Shown here: piece after piece, positions 14,450 to 24,781 of the stretch
Numbering within the stretch: position 1 is the stretch's first letter
Layout of the letters: each line of letters opens with the position of its first letter
Assembly: GCF_052115445.1 (NCBI RefSeq)
Contig: NZ_JBFRGR010000028.1
Span: forward strand, 20,735-84,734
Origin: Paenibacillus_E sp052115445
GTDB lineage: Bacteria; Bacillota; Bacilli; Paenibacillales; NBRC-103111
DNA: 64,000 nucleotides
Reading direction: 5' to 3'
The notes under the pieces: generated by a model
Seen by the model: only the letters and a program-made list of their open reading frames with translations
Databases searched by the model: none
Told to the model about the DNA's origin: nothing
Translations under genes and position numbers: made by a program

Positions 14450-15595
14450 ATGATTCGTGTAATGCTCATTGATGATGAAGAAGATGCGCTGGATTTATTG
14501 GAAATTTTGCTTGGACAAATAGGAAATATCCATATAGTAGGAACGTATATGAATCCGATTCAAGCGATTGAAGCGTTAGCTAACTCTCCTGTGGATGCAG
14601 TGTTTCTGGATAATCAAATGCCGGGAATGAAGGGCACTGAAGTTGCCAGAAAAATAAGAAGCAGGTTACCTCGCATGCCGATCGTTTTCACCACGGCCTA
14701 TGCGGAATATGCGGTCGAGGCATTTGAAATTCAATCGACGGATTATCTGCTGAAGCCTTTTACGATAGACAGATTGCAGAATACGGTTGCGCGGATTAAA
14801 CAATCTTTATCCGAGTCCGTCATTCAGGTGCGCCAGAGCGGAAGCATGGCCCCGACCGTCAACTGCCTAGGAGGCTTCCATATCGGGTTGCCGAGTGACG
14901 AGAACAAGGTGCTGACATGGAAAACGAAGAAGGAAAAGGAGCTTTGCGCGTTTCTGATCCATTATGCAGGAAAGTCTGTGAATACCGCTTCGATCATTGA
15001 GGCGTTATGGCTAGGGTACGATTTGAACAAGGCGAAAACGTATTTATATACATGTCTGTCCTATTTAAGGAGAAGTTTGGCGGAACATCAGATTCCAATC
15101 CATATACGCAAAGCGGATCAAGGATTCGTCGCTGTTGTGGATGGGATCACGGTCGATGTAACCGAATTTGAGCAGTTACTTAGCAACACATGGGCCGAAG
15201 CGGAGATGGATGAACGGTCATATGACAAAATGAACCAGATGTACACAGGCGAGTATATGGAAGCTTGCGATTTCAGTTGGGCTACCGCCAAACAGTTGGA
15301 GATCAAAGCCACGTATGTTCGTGTGCTGCGTAAATGGTACGGGTATTTTCAAAGTCAGGGTAATCGTACGCTAGCGGTGGACAGTATGCAAAAAATACTG
15401 TCACTTGCCCCTGATTCCGAGATCGACGGACGTGAGTTGATCAAGCTGCATCTGAAGATGGGCAATCGAAATGAAGCGTATCGTATCTGTTTGCAATTGG
15501 AACAATCGGTGCGCCTTCAATTGGGAGCTGAGCTGGAGGAAGAGACATTGCGGCTGGTCCAACAAATGAAAGACATGATGGAGCAAGCTCGATGA
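14450..15595 (+). CDS. Response regulator with OmpR-like winged helix and BTAD domain (SARP-like)
   Basis: A 381-aa protein. Receiver domain 1-120 with acidic pocket LIDDEED (residues 7-11), phospho-aspartate in VFLDNQMPG (near 55), TTAYAEYAVEAF and the switch lysine in LLKPF. Residues 140-230 match a winged-helix output (VLTWKTKKEKELCAFLIHYAGKSVNTASIIEALW, YLYTCLSYLRRSL). Residues 240-381 are the helical bacterial transcriptional activator domain, with the typical YTGEYMEACDFSWA. This architecture is shared with SARP-type regulators and is found in Bacillota. Its stop overlaps the kinase start by four bases (ATGA), so the two are coupled; the kinase encoded next is the expected phosphodonor. 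Target genes are unknown, but the adjacent SLH protein gene is a candidate. Confidence 0.9.
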   Translation: MIRVMLIDDEEDALDLLEILLGQIGNIHIVGTYMNPIQAIEALANSPVDAVFLDNQMPGMKGTEVARKIRSRLPRMPIVFTTAYAEYAVEAFEIQSTDYLLKPFTIDRLQNTVARIKQSLSESVIQVRQSGSMAPTVNCLGGFHIGLPSDENKVLTWKTKKEKELCAFLIHYAGKSVNTASIIEALWLGYDLNKAKTYLYTCLSYLRRSLAEHQIPIHIRKADQGFVAVVDGITVDVTEFEQLLSNTWAEAEMDERSYDKMNQMYTGEYMEACDFSWATAKQLEIKATYVRVLRKWYGYFQSQGNRTLAVDSMQKILSLAPDSEIDGRELIKLHLKMGNRNEAYRICLQLEQSVRLQLGAELEEETLRLVQQMKDMMEQAR

Positions 15596-18500
15596 GAAAA
15601 AAAGTTGCGGCAGCGCTTATCACTTTAACTCTGTTGATTGCAACCTATGGGCTGTTGTGGGCTTACTTCTCTACTCATATAAATCCAATGCCTGTAGCGG
15701 TAAAAGGGGTCATGGACTTATCCGCTTGGAAGTTTGAGGAGGAAGGAGTCGTTCGGCTGGATGGGCAGTGGGAGCTTTATCCAGATCAACTATTCACCAG
15801 TCAGCCTTCTCCATCTTCTGCCATTGCAGGGGGATTAACACCTGAGATGATTCAGGTTCCTGGATCATGGTCAAAAAAGATGGGTACGCTTGGCATGGCG
15901 ACTTATCGATTACAGATTCGGATCGACGATGCAAGCGTGGTGTATGGATTGAAAACAGCGTCTATTCTGATCTCGAATCGGCTCATCGTCAATGGCCAAA
16001 TCGTTGGAACAAGCGGCAATCCGGCCGAGAGGCAGCAGTACAAAGCGCTTAATAAACCGTATGTCAGCTACTTCACGTTGCAGCCNGGCTGGAATGACAT
16101 TCTGGTTCAGGTAGCTAATTATGAATTTCGTGTAAGCAGCGGGATCGGTGAATCTCTTCTCTTGGGCAAGGCTGAGCAAATCACCGGGATTCGTGATCGT
16201 GCGACAGCTCATGATTGGATCGTATTAACCGCCTTCTTGATCATGGGATTATATTTTATTGGATTATTTTCCCAGCGTAGGGATGATTTATCACTTGTGG
16301 TACTTGGCATCGTTTGTGTATGCATTGCTGCATTTACAAGCGTCAGCGGCGAGAGAGTATTATTTGATACGGTCGGCCCGATTCCGTTCTGGCTGTATTT
16401 CCGAATCCAGATGGTTTTGACAGTTGGCGTAGGTGTTGGATTTTTCCTTTATGTATATACCGCTTTTCGGCCTTACTGTTATAAATGGCTCACTCGAGGC
16501 GGGCTGGCTGTGGGGGGGATACTTGCGGTGCTGCATGTCGGCTTCGCCTCCGAGCTTACAACAGGGCCGTTTCGTCAATTAACGTCGTTTTACGTGACTT
16601 TCTCGTTGTTGTATGCAACGTATGTATTCGTTTATACGGCTCTGCACCGAGTAGCGGGAAGCGGGTATTTGGCTGTGGCCGCTATGGCTTTGAATGTGCT
16701 GGTGCTGAACCAGAATGTGAACGTGTACTTCGGCGTGCCGATCTATTCGCTTGCGCCGGTTGAACCTTTTCTTGTTCTGCTGATGCTTGCGTTACTGATG
16801 TCGCTCCGGTTTTCTAACGCTTTCCGTAAAATCGAAGAGCTGTCCGGGCAATTGCTGCAAGCCGACAAGTTAAAGGATGATTTTCTAGCTCGAACCTCGC
16901 ATGAATTCAAGACGCCGCTTCACGGTGTGATGAATATTTCTCGGTCCATGCTGGACGATACTGCACATCCGCCAACTGCGGAACAACGGGAAAAGCTTCA
17001 GTTGATTACCGACATTACGAGGAAGCTTTCGCAGCTCGTATACGATATTTTAGACTTATCCAAGCTGAAACTAGGTGAACTGAGAATCGTTCCGGCGTCA
17101 ATCGATGTTCGTTCGGTCGCGGAGGTGCAAGTGCGCTTCTATTCCTATTTGTGCACGGAAAACCATATTCAACTGGTGAACCATGTGCCTGCGCAGTTGC
17201 CTTCCGCTTTGGCCGATGAAATACGTCTGAGTCAAGTTATCGGGAATTTGCTGGATAATGCGATCAAGCATACGGCGAACGGAAGGATTGTCATTACCGG
17301 CAGAGAGCTTGGAGGCAGACTTGAAATCGCGGTACACGACACAGGAAAAGGTATCGAGCCCCAGGAGATTCCCTTCATTTTTGAACCGTTTAAATCACTC
17401 GAGGGAGATCAGCACCGTGGTTTTGGATTAGGGCTGCCGATTGCGAAACAACTAGTTGAACTGCAAGGAGGTACGCTTTCGGCTACTTCCACGCCTGGAG
17501 TTGGTTCGACCTTTACATTCACGCTTCCGATCGCCGATGAGCAAAGTGAAGCCATATTGTCTTTGTCCAATTTAAGTCCACAGTTCATACCCAAGGAAGC
17601 CGAATATTCCTTCGCTACGCCTTATCATACGAATCAGAGCGGCAAGCATACGGTTCTGATCGTTGACGATCAGTTTGTTAACTTAAAAGTCTTATTGGAC
17701 GCGCTTCAAGCCCTCGACTATCGCGTGATCGCGGTCAAGAACGGGTATGAGGCGCTGGAGCAGCTCGATCAAACGGGCAGGATCGATCTTGTCATTCTCG
17801 ATTTGATGATGCCAGGGATGTCAGGCTATGAAGTGTGTCAAGAGATTCGCAAACGATACTCGTTGCTGGAGCTGCCCGTTCTGATGGTGACGGCGGCGAT
17901 TCAACCCCAGGATAAGGTGGCAGCACTCCAAGCAGGGGCGAATGACTACTTGTCGAAACCGTTCGATCTGGAAGAGCTTAAGGCAAGAATCGGCAGCTTG
18001 CTCGCGATGAAGGAATCTCTAGGCCGAGCGATTCATATGGAAGTGGCATTTTTGCAATCACAGATCAAACCTCATTTCTTGTATAACGTACTGAATAGTA
18101 TTGTGGCATCAAGCTATAAGGATGTGGAACGAGCGAGAAAGATGATTGCCGATCTAGCCGATTATTTGCGAGGAAGCTTTCGGTTTAGCAATGCGGAGGA
18201 GCGCATCGGGTTTGCAGAAGAATTCAGTCTGATTCGAACGTATGTAGAAATTGAGCGTGCCCGATTCAAAGATCGTATTCGCTTCGAATATGATATTGCA
18301 GAAGCTGCCTATGGTTTGCGTATGCCGCCGCTTTTGATGCAGCCGCTGGTCGAAAATGCGATTCGTCACGGGATCGGTGATCGCATTGAAGGCGGTACGG
18401 TAACATTGACAGCGGAAGAGTCGGATGGGAAGTGGCGATTTGTCGTAGCCGACGACGGCGTAGGGATCGCGCCTGAACGTTTGAAGACGCTGCTAGAAAG

Positions 18501-18636
18501 GCCCGATGCGGACGAGTCGCAGGGGGTAGGCCTACGTAATATTAACAAGCGGTTGAAATATGAATATGGAATTTCACTGGAACTGGAAAGCGAACTAGGA
18601 CGCGGTACGAAAATCACCATATGCATCCCTGCTTAG
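15592..18636 (+). CDS. Hybrid sensor kinase with two kinase modules
   Basis: A 1014-aa membrane kinase. Order: N-terminal helix; extracellular 7TMR-DISM-like sensory domain (about 40-200, WKFEEEGVVRLDGQWELYP); seven-helix membrane region (about 205-400); HisKA with phospho-histidine in ARTSHEFKTPLHG (near 436); HATPase with LLDNAIKHT and GLGLPIAKQL; receiver domain (about 685-800) with VDD, VILDLMMPG and YLSKPF; then a second, LytS/YesM-type kinase core with QIKPHFLYNVLNS (histidine near 825), LLMQPLVENAIRHG and a second ATPase (GVGLRNINKRL). The protein therefore carries HPK1-type and LytS-type transmitters around a receiver. Base 16086 is N in a CCN codon, proline whatever the base. The gene is coupled to the upstream regulator. 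Confidence 0.92.
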   Translation: MRKKVAAALITLTLLIATYGLLWAYFSTHINPMPVAVKGVMDLSAWKFEEEGVVRLDGQWELYPDQLFTSQPSPSSAIAGGLTPEMIQVPGSWSKKMGTLGMATYRLQIRIDDASVVYGLKTASILISNRLIVNGQIVGTSGNPAERQQYKALNKPYVSYFTLQXGWNDILVQVANYEFRVSSGIGESLLLGKAEQITGIRDRATAHDWIVLTAFLIMGLYFIGLFSQRRDDLSLVVLGIVCVCIAAFTSVSGERVLFDTVGPIPFWLYFRIQMVLTVGVGVGFFLYVYTAFRPYCYKWLTRGGLAVGGILAVLHVGFASELTTGPFRQLTSFYVTFSLLYATYVFVYTALHRVAGSGYLAVAAMALNVLVLNQNVNVYFGVPIYSLAPVEPFLVLLMLALLMSLRFSNAFRKIEELSGQLLQADKLKDDFLARTSHEFKTPLHGVMNISRSMLDDTAHPPTAEQREKLQLITDITRKLSQLVYDILDLSKLKLGELRIVPASIDVRSVAEVQVRFYSYLCTENHIQLVNHVPAQLPSALADEIRLSQVIGNLLDNAIKHTANGRIVITGRELGGRLEIAVHDTGKGIEPQEIPFIFEPFKSLEGDQHRGFGLGLPIAKQLVELQGGTLSATSTPGVGSTFTFTLPIADEQSEAILSLSNLSPQFIPKEAEYSFATPYHTNQSGKHTVLIVDDQFVNLKVLLDALQALDYRVIAVKNGYEALEQLDQTGRIDLVILDLMMPGMSGYEVCQEIRKRYSLLELPVLMVTAAIQPQDKVAALQAGANDYLSKPFDLEELKARIGSLLAMKESLGRAIHMEVAFLQSQIKPHFLYNVLNSIVASSYKDVERARKMIADLADYLRGSFRFSNAEERIGFAEEFSLIRTYVEIERARFKDRIRFEYDIAEAAYGLRMPPLLMQPLVENAIRHGIGDRIEGGTVTLTAEESDGKWRFVVADDGVGIAPERLKTLLERPDADESQGVGLRNINKRLKYEYGISLELESELGRGTKITICIPA

Positions 18637-18667
18637 TCGGTTTAACTGAACTATGCGGATTCACCTG

Positions 18668-18709
18668 ACAGGTTCTCATCGATTTAAGGATGGGGCCTGT
18701 TTTATTTTT
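18668..18709 (+). terminator. Terminator after the hybrid kinase
   Basis: ACAGGTTC (18668-18675) pairs with GGGGCCTGT (18692-18700) using two G-T pairs; TTTTATTTTT follows. Confidence 0.55.
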
Positions 18710-18815
18710 GGAGAAATTGTCGGTTTTTAAGGTTTCTTTAAGGTGTCGTCAGATATGCTCTACTCAAATAAGCGTGACTTGAGGAAGAACGACGATCAAG
18801 AAAGGAAGATGCACA

Positions 18816-21800
18816 TTGATCCCGAAAATAAGGCTAGGAATAAATAACAGACAGCGGAGAATCCGCAAAAGCGTGCACGTTTTACTTGCCATTATGCTGA
18901 TGATTCCTCTATTATTCAGCGGAGGTGGCGCGGCTAACGCAGCAAACGGTTGGTCGATGATCGACGGCGGCGGGCCTAACGGCCTTAACGTGAATGCAGC
19001 CAATCGGGCGGAATCCCCTGCCATGGTCGTATGGAACGGCGAAGTTTATGTCACCTGGCAAGAAAAAGTCGTTCCGGGCGTAACCGCCGCTCAAATCAGA
19101 GTCAAGAAATATAACGGCACGGGCTGGACGAGCGTCGACGGCAACGGCCCGAACGGATTAAACATGAACTCGGGCAAAGAAGGAACGATGCCGACTTTGG
19201 CCGTATTTAACGGTTCTTTATATCTCGCATGGGTCGAAGCGGTTACATCGTCCTATGGTCAAATTCGGGTCAAGAAGTATAACGGCACAGGCTGGACAAG
19301 CGCCGAAGGGGAAAGCACGACGGGAATTAACGTGGATGCGGCAAAGGGCGCTAACTTTCCTACTTTGGTTGAATACAATAATGCTCTGTATGCTTCGTGG
19401 TCAGAACTGGGTAAAATTTACGTGAAGAGGTATAACGGCACGGAGTGGATGAGTGTCGACGGAGGTACGAACGGATTAAATATAGATCCAGCCAAAGCAG
19501 CAGCTTTTCCTGCTTTGGCCGTATTGGGAAATGAATTAATCGCGGTTTGGTCCGAATTATCCGGGTCCATTTATCAGCTCCGGGCGAAAAAGTATGATGG
19601 CACAAGCTGGACGACGATCGACGGCGGAGCGACGGGATTAAATATAGCGACTGGAAAAAGTGCGTACTACCCGACGTTAGCCGCGGTCGACGGCGTCTTG
19701 TACGCAGCTTGGCATGAACCGGCTGATTCGACGACGGACGATCAAATTCGGGTAAAGAAATACGACGGTAACGCTTGGTCGAGTGTTGACGGCGGCGGGA
19801 AGTATGGGATCAACGTGAGTACCGCATTCCGAGCTAATTATGTGAAATTAGCAGTTGCTAATCATGATTTATATGCGGTGTGGTCAGAACATTCCGGAAT
19901 GGCAGGATCAACCCCTGTATTTAAAATTCGCGCGAAGATGTATAACGGAACGGTTTGGACGAGCGCCGAATACGGCTTAAATGGTTTTATCGTTGATAAT
20001 ACGAAAGCCGCTTTTAATCCTGCCATAACCGTACTGAACAATGGTTTATTCGTAGCATGGGAGGAACAAAACAGTAGTGGTATGGAACAACTTCGGGTGG
20101 CTAACTTACCGGCTCCAGCTGTAAATAGCGTAGCCGTCACTCCAGGCACGGCAATCATCGCGCAAGGAGGAAGCAAGAATCTCACAGCTGCGGTAGATGC
20201 GGTGGGAGGAGCGGCGACGACGGTCACGTGGACGAGCAGCGACGCTAAGGTGGTGGTGGATAGCGCGGGGGAAGTAACCGTAGCGGCAGATGCCACGCCG
20301 GGGGATTATATGATCACAGCAACCTCGACGGTAAATAACAGCAAAACAGGAACAGCGACGATTACCGTCATACCTCCAACCATCAATAGCGTGCTCGTCA
20401 GCCCGATTAGAGCTACCGTCGTGCAAGGTGGAAGTAGGCAGTTCGCTGCAGTNGTAGACGCAGTGGGAGGATCAGCGACGACGGTCACTTGGACAAGCAG
20501 CGACGTTGCTGATAAGGTGACGGTGAGCAGCACGGGTAACGTAACCGTCGCGGCAGATGCCGTGCCGGGCGTTTATACGATCACGGCCACATCGACGGTG
20601 GATATTAGTAAAAAAGGGACAGCTCCGGTCACCGTCACGGCAACGCCGGCCATTAATAGCGTAACCGTCAGCCCGATTACCGCAAACGTGGTGCAAGGAG
20701 GAAGCAAGAATCTCACAGCTACGGTGGATGCGGTGGGAGGAGCAGCGACGACGGTCACGTGGACGAGCAGCGACGCTAAGGTGGTAGTGGACAGCGCGGG
20801 GAAAGTAACCGTAGCGACAGATGCCGCGCTGGGTGATTATACGATCACGGCCACTTCGACGGCGAATAACAGTAAAAAGGGGACGGCGACAATCACTGTC
20901 ACGACAGCGCCGGCCATCAACAGCGTAAGCGTGAGCCCGAGCACTGCAAGCGTGGTGCAAGGAGGAACCGAGCAGCTCACCGCTACGGTAGATGCAGTGG
21001 GAGGAGCAGCGACGACGGTTACGTGGACGAGCAGTGACGCTAAAGTGGTAGTGGACAGCGCGGGGAAAGTAACCGTAGCTACTGGTGCGCCTCCAGGGAA
21101 TTATACGATTACAGCGACCTCGACGTTCAATAACAGTAAAAAAGGGACAGCGACGATCACCGTCACGGCCATACCTCCGGCTGTGAACAGCGTTACCGTC
21201 ACTCCAAGCACGGCAAGCGTAGTGCAAGGAGGAAGCAAGCAGCTCACAGCTACGGTGGATGCGGTGGGTGGAGCGGCGACGACGGTCACTTGGACGAGCA
21301 GTGACGCTAAAGTGGTAGTGGACAGCGCGGGGGAAGTAACCGTAGCGGCAGACGCCACGCCTGGCGATTATACAATCATGGCGACTTCGACGGTGAATAG
21401 CAGTAAAAAAGGAACCGCGACGATTACCGTCACGGCAGCACCAGCGATCAATAGCGTAACCGTTAGTCCGAGCACGGCAAGCGTGGTGCAAGGAGGAAGC
21501 AAGCAGCTCACAGCTACGGTGGATGCGGTGGGCGGAGCGGCGACGACGGTCACGTGGACGAGCAGCGACGCTAAGGTGGTGGTGGATAGCGCGGGGGAAG
21601 TAACCGTAGCGGCAGATGCCACGCCTGGCGATTATACAATCACGGCGACTTCGACGGTGAATAGCAGCAAAAAAGGGACAGCGACGATAACTGTGACGGC
21701 AGCACCAGCGATCAATAGCGTAACCGTAAGTCCGAGCACGGGAAGCGTGGTGCAAGGAGGAAGCAAGCAGCTCACAGCTTCGGTAGATGTGGTGGGCGGA

Positions 21801-24689
21801 GCGGCGACGACGGTCACGTGGACGAGCAGTGATGCGAAGGTGGCGGTGGACAGCGCGGGGAAAGTAACCGTAGCGGCAGACGCCACGCCTGGCGATTATA
21901 CAATCACGGCCACGTCGACGGTGAATATCGGCAAAAAAGTGACAGCGACGATAACGGTGACGGCAGCGCCAGCGATCACTAGCGTTACCGTCACTCCAAG
22001 CACGGCAAGCGTGGTGCAAGGAGGAAGCAAGCAGCTCACAGCTACGGTAGATGCGGTGGGAGGAGCAGCAATGACAGTCACGTGGACGAGCAACGACGCG
22101 AAGGTGGCGGTGGATAGCGCGGGGGAAGTAACCGTAGCGGCAGATGCCACGCCGGGGGATTATACAATTACGGCGACTTCGACGGTGAATAGCAGTAAAA
22201 AAGGAACCGCGACGGTTACCGTCACAGCAGCGCCAGCGATCACTAGCGTTACCGTCACTCCAATCACGGCAAGCGTAGTGCAACGAGGAAGCAAGCAACT
22301 CACAGCTACGGTGGATGCGGTGGGAGGATCAGCGACGACGGTCACGTGGACGAGCAGCGATGCGAAGGTGGCGGTGGACAATACTGGGAAAGTAACCGTA
22401 GCAACGGACGCCACGCCAGGAAATTATACAATCACGGCCACGTCGACGGTGAATATCGGCAAAAAAGGGACAGCGACGATTACCGTGACGGCAGCACTTA
22501 CCTATACAATCGCTGCAATCACGGATCAAACGTTAACAGCCCTTACTCAAGGATATGTATCGGGTACCCAAGAAACGAGACCCGTTATCATCGTGAATAC
22601 CGGTACTGGCGATTTATTGAACCTGACGGTCACGCTTAGCGACACAAGCGCTAACGATTATGTAATTACACAGCCAGATTCTACGTTAACTAGCGGCGAA
22701 TCAACAAGTTTTGACATTCATACCAAGGATGGTTTGCTGGCAAACACCTACACGGCAACGGTCACCATATCCGCTGATCACTTGACTCCTGTAACGTTTG
22801 ACGCCACGCAAGCCGTGAACTTGCCGAATGCTCCCGCAAATCCGCAAAACCTTGCGGCTGACGTCGGCGACCGTCAAATTACGCTGAGCTGGAATACAGT
22901 ATCGGATGCGACGAAGTACCATATTTATATGGCAACGGATGCAGATCTAACTAATATTGTCGAAGAAGCGACGGTCACATCTTCTACCTACAGCATACAA
23001 GATCTGGTTAACGGCACCGCCTATTACTTTGTGGTAAAATCAGAAAACTTGGGCGGCTTGAGCGCGGCATCGAACCAAATAAGCGCGACTCCGGCAACGA
23101 TCCCGGGAGCGCCATCCGATGTGACGGCGGTCGCGGGAAACGGACAAGCTGTGGTTACGTTTACGGCTCCGAGCGATAACGGTGGAAGTACGATTACAGA
23201 ATATGAAGTGACTGCTTCACCGGGAAATATAGTCATTATCGGGGGAGCAAGTCCGATAACCTTCACAGGATTGACGAATGAAACGAGCTATACTTTTACG
23301 GTAAAAGCGATCAACGGTGCGGGGAAAAGTGCAGCTTCCGCAGAATCGAACACCGCCATTCCGAGAGCATCAACTACGCCATCTGAGCCCTCTGAGCCAT
23401 CTCAGCCTTCCGCTCCAACGACACCGGTCAATACGAGCACGGGCGTTGATATTCTTGTTAACGGGAAGGTCGAGAATGCGGGGACCGCTGCGATCGGGAC
23501 GCGAGACAATCAGACCGAAATGACGGTGGTTGTGGATCAGAAAAAGCTGGATGCGAAGCTTGCAGCAGAAGGGCAACATGCCGTAGTCACGATTCCAATC
23601 AGCCGAAAATTCGATATCGTCGTTGGCGAACTGAACGGTCAAATGGTGAAGAACATGGAGGACAAGCAAGCCGTTCTGGCGTTCAAAACCGATTATGCGA
23701 CTTACACGCTTCCAGCGCGACAAATCAATATAGGCGCTATATCCGAGCAGGTTGGTGCGTTAATAGCCTTACAAGACATTAAAGTGCGAATTGAAATCGC
23801 CGTTCCGACAACGGATACGTTGAAGGTTGTCGAGAGCACTGCAGCCTATGGGCAACTCGCGCTTGTCTCCCAACCGCTAAATTTTACGGTGAGAGCCGTC
23901 TATGACGATAAAATCGTTGAAGTAACGAAATTCGACGCCTATGTGGAAAGAACGATTGCCATTCCGGATGAGGTTGATCCGAACAAGATTACTACAGGCG
24001 TTGTAGTTGAAGAGGATGGGTCAGTGCGTCATGTACCGACAAAAGTCCGACATATCAACGGGATGTATGAGGCCCAAATCAACAGTTTGACCAACAGTAC
24101 GTATGCGGTCGTATGGCATCCGCTCGAATTTAGCGATATGGCGAATCACTGGGCGAAAAATGCCGTTAATGACATGGGTTCTCGAATGGTTGTAGACGGA
24201 ACGGGTAGCGGTATGTTCTCTCCTGACCGAGAAATCACCCGCGCTGAATTTACAGCCATCATCGTTCGCGGATTAGGCCTTAAGTTGGAGAATGGAGCAA
24301 CGCCATTCTCGGATGTGAAATTGGCGGATTGGTACAGTAGCGCTGTCAAAACGGCTTATTCCTATCAGTTGATCAGCGGCTTGGATGACGTTACATTCCG
24401 ACCGAATGACACGATTACGAGAGAACAGGCCATGGTTATTCTGTCCAATGCGATGGTGATAACCGGTTTGAAAGACAAGGTGTTCGAACAATCAGCCGCC
24501 GCCGAACTTCTTCCGTTTGAAGATACATCGGAAGTGTCCTCATGGGCACAAAGCAGTGTTGCGGACAATGTGATGGCTGGTATTATTTTTGGAAGAAACG
24601 GGGCTATACTTGCGCCCAAAGGTTACATCACCCGAGCCGAGGTTGCAACTATGGTTCAGAGATTATTGCAAAAATCGGGTCTGATTTAA
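18816..24689 (+). CDS. SLH-anchored surface protein with 7-blade propeller and nine Ig-like repeats
   Basis: A 1957-aa exported protein. TTG 18816 follows AAAGGA (18801-18806) by 9 nt. Signal peptide with hydrophobic core VLLAIMLMIPLLF and likely cleavage after AANA (about residue 43). Residues 45-430: seven repeats of about 55 aa ending in RVKKYNG-type strands, probably a beta-propeller. Residues 433-1230: nine Big2-like domains of about 88 aa (NSVTVSPSTASVVQGG, TVTWTSSD, GDYTITATST). Then a linking domain, two fibronectin type III domains (about 1340-1520), a Ser/Pro linker, an unknown domain, and three C-terminal SLH domains (FSDMANHWAKNAV, FSDVKLADWYSSAV, FEDTSEVSSWAQSSV) that bind pyruvylated wall polymer. 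Likely role: adhesion or glycan binding. N at 20453 lies in a GTN codon (valine). Large antisense frames here are repeat artefacts. Confidence 0.92.
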   Translation: MIPKIRLGINNRQRRIRKSVHVLLAIMLMIPLLFSGGGAANAANGWSMIDGGGPNGLNVNAANRAESPAMVVWNGEVYVTWQEKVVPGVTAAQIRVKKYNGTGWTSVDGNGPNGLNMNSGKEGTMPTLAVFNGSLYLAWVEAVTSSYGQIRVKKYNGTGWTSAEGESTTGINVDAAKGANFPTLVEYNNALYASWSELGKIYVKRYNGTEWMSVDGGTNGLNIDPAKAAAFPALAVLGNELIAVWSELSGSIYQLRAKKYDGTSWTTIDGGATGLNIATGKSAYYPTLAAVDGVLYAAWHEPADSTTDDQIRVKKYDGNAWSSVDGGGKYGINVSTAFRANYVKLAVANHDLYAVWSEHSGMAGSTPVFKIRAKMYNGTVWTSAEYGLNGFIVDNTKAAFNPAITVLNNGLFVAWEEQNSSGMEQLRVANLPAPAVNSVAVTPGTAIIAQGGSKNLTAAVDAVGGAATTVTWTSSDAKVVVDSAGEVTVAADATPGDYMITATSTVNNSKTGTATITVIPPTINSVLVSPIRATVVQGGSRQFAAXVDAVGGSATTVTWTSSDVADKVTVSSTGNVTVAADAVPGVYTITATSTVDISKKGTAPVTVTATPAINSVTVSPITANVVQGGSKNLTATVDAVGGAATTVTWTSSDAKVVVDSAGKVTVATDAALGDYTITATSTANNSKKGTATITVTTAPAINSVSVSPSTASVVQGGTEQLTATVDAVGGAATTVTWTSSDAKVVVDSAGKVTVATGAPPGNYTITATSTFNNSKKGTATITVTAIPPAVNSVTVTPSTASVVQGGSKQLTATVDAVGGAATTVTWTSSDAKVVVDSAGEVTVAADATPGDYTIMATSTVNSSKKGTATITVTAAPAINSVTVSPSTASVVQGGSKQLTATVDAVGGAATTVTWTSSDAKVVVDSAGEVTVAADATPGDYTITATSTVNSSKKGTATITVTAAPAINSVTVSPSTGSVVQGGSKQLTASVDVVGGAATTVTWTSSDAKVAVDSAGKVTVAADATPGDYTITATSTVNIGKKVTATITVTAAPAITSVTVTPSTASVVQGGSKQLTATVDAVGGAAMTVTWTSNDAKVAVDSAGEVTVAADATPGDYTITATSTVNSSKKGTATVTVTAAPAITSVTVTPITASVVQRGSKQLTATVDAVGGSATTVTWTSSDAKVAVDNTGKVTVATDATPGNYTITATSTVNIGKKGTATITVTAALTYTIAAITDQTLTALTQGYVSGTQETRPVIIVNTGTGDLLNLTVTLSDTSANDYVITQPDSTLTSGESTSFDIHTKDGLLANTYTATVTISADHLTPVTFDATQAVNLPNAPANPQNLAADVGDRQITLSWNTVSDATKYHIYMATDADLTNIVEEATVTSSTYSIQDLVNGTAYYFVVKSENLGGLSAASNQISATPATIPGAPSDVTAVAGNGQAVVTFTAPSDNGGSTITEYEVTASPGNIVIIGGASPITFTGLTNETSYTFTVKAINGAGKSAASAESNTAIPRASTTPSEPSEPSQPSAPTTPVNTSTGVDILVNGKVENAGTAAIGTRDNQTEMTVVVDQKKLDAKLAAEGQHAVVTIPISRKFDIVVGELNGQMVKNMEDKQAVLAFKTDYATYTLPARQINIGAISEQVGALIALQDIKVRIEIAVPTTDTLKVVESTAAYGQLALVSQPLNFTVRAVYDDKIVEVTKFDAYVERTIAIPDEVDPNKITTGVVVEEDGSVRHVPTKVRHINGMYEAQINSLTNSTYAVVWHPLEFSDMANHWAKNAVNDMGSRMVVDGTGSGMFSPDREITRAEFTAIIVRGLGLKLENGATPFSDVKLADWYSSAVKTAYSYQLISGLDDVTFRPNDTITREQAMVILSNAMVITGLKDKVFEQSAAAELLPFEDTSEVSSWAQSSVADNVMAGIIFGRNGAILAPKGYITRAEVATMVQRLLQKSGLI
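20105..22497 (+). repeat. Nine tandem ~264-bp coding repeats (Ig-like domains)
   Basis: Each unit encodes one Big2-like domain. Units 3 to 9 are very similar at DNA level (blocks such as GTGGTGCAAGGAGGAAGCAA recur), with small differences shuffled between units, the pattern left by unequal crossing-over or gene conversion. Copy number is likely to vary and short-read assembly may be wrong here. Confidence 0.9.
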
Positions 24690-24781
24690 GCGTTGTTTTC
24701 CATTCCAATCTTTGTTTCACCACCTCTCCTAAAGGGTAAAAAGTACAAACAAGCATCATATCCTTCAGGAGGTGTTCGACT

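Noticed and set aside
16086..16086. Undetermined base as a possible frameshift in the hybrid kinase
   Set aside because: The frame and domain order continue unbroken; the codon is CCN, proline for any base.
20472..22298. 608-codon antisense frame rich in Arg, His, Ser and Cys across the Ig-repeat region
   Set aside because: It arises from the repetitive, GC-biased coding strand; it has no ribosome site and its residues mirror the 264-bp repeat period.
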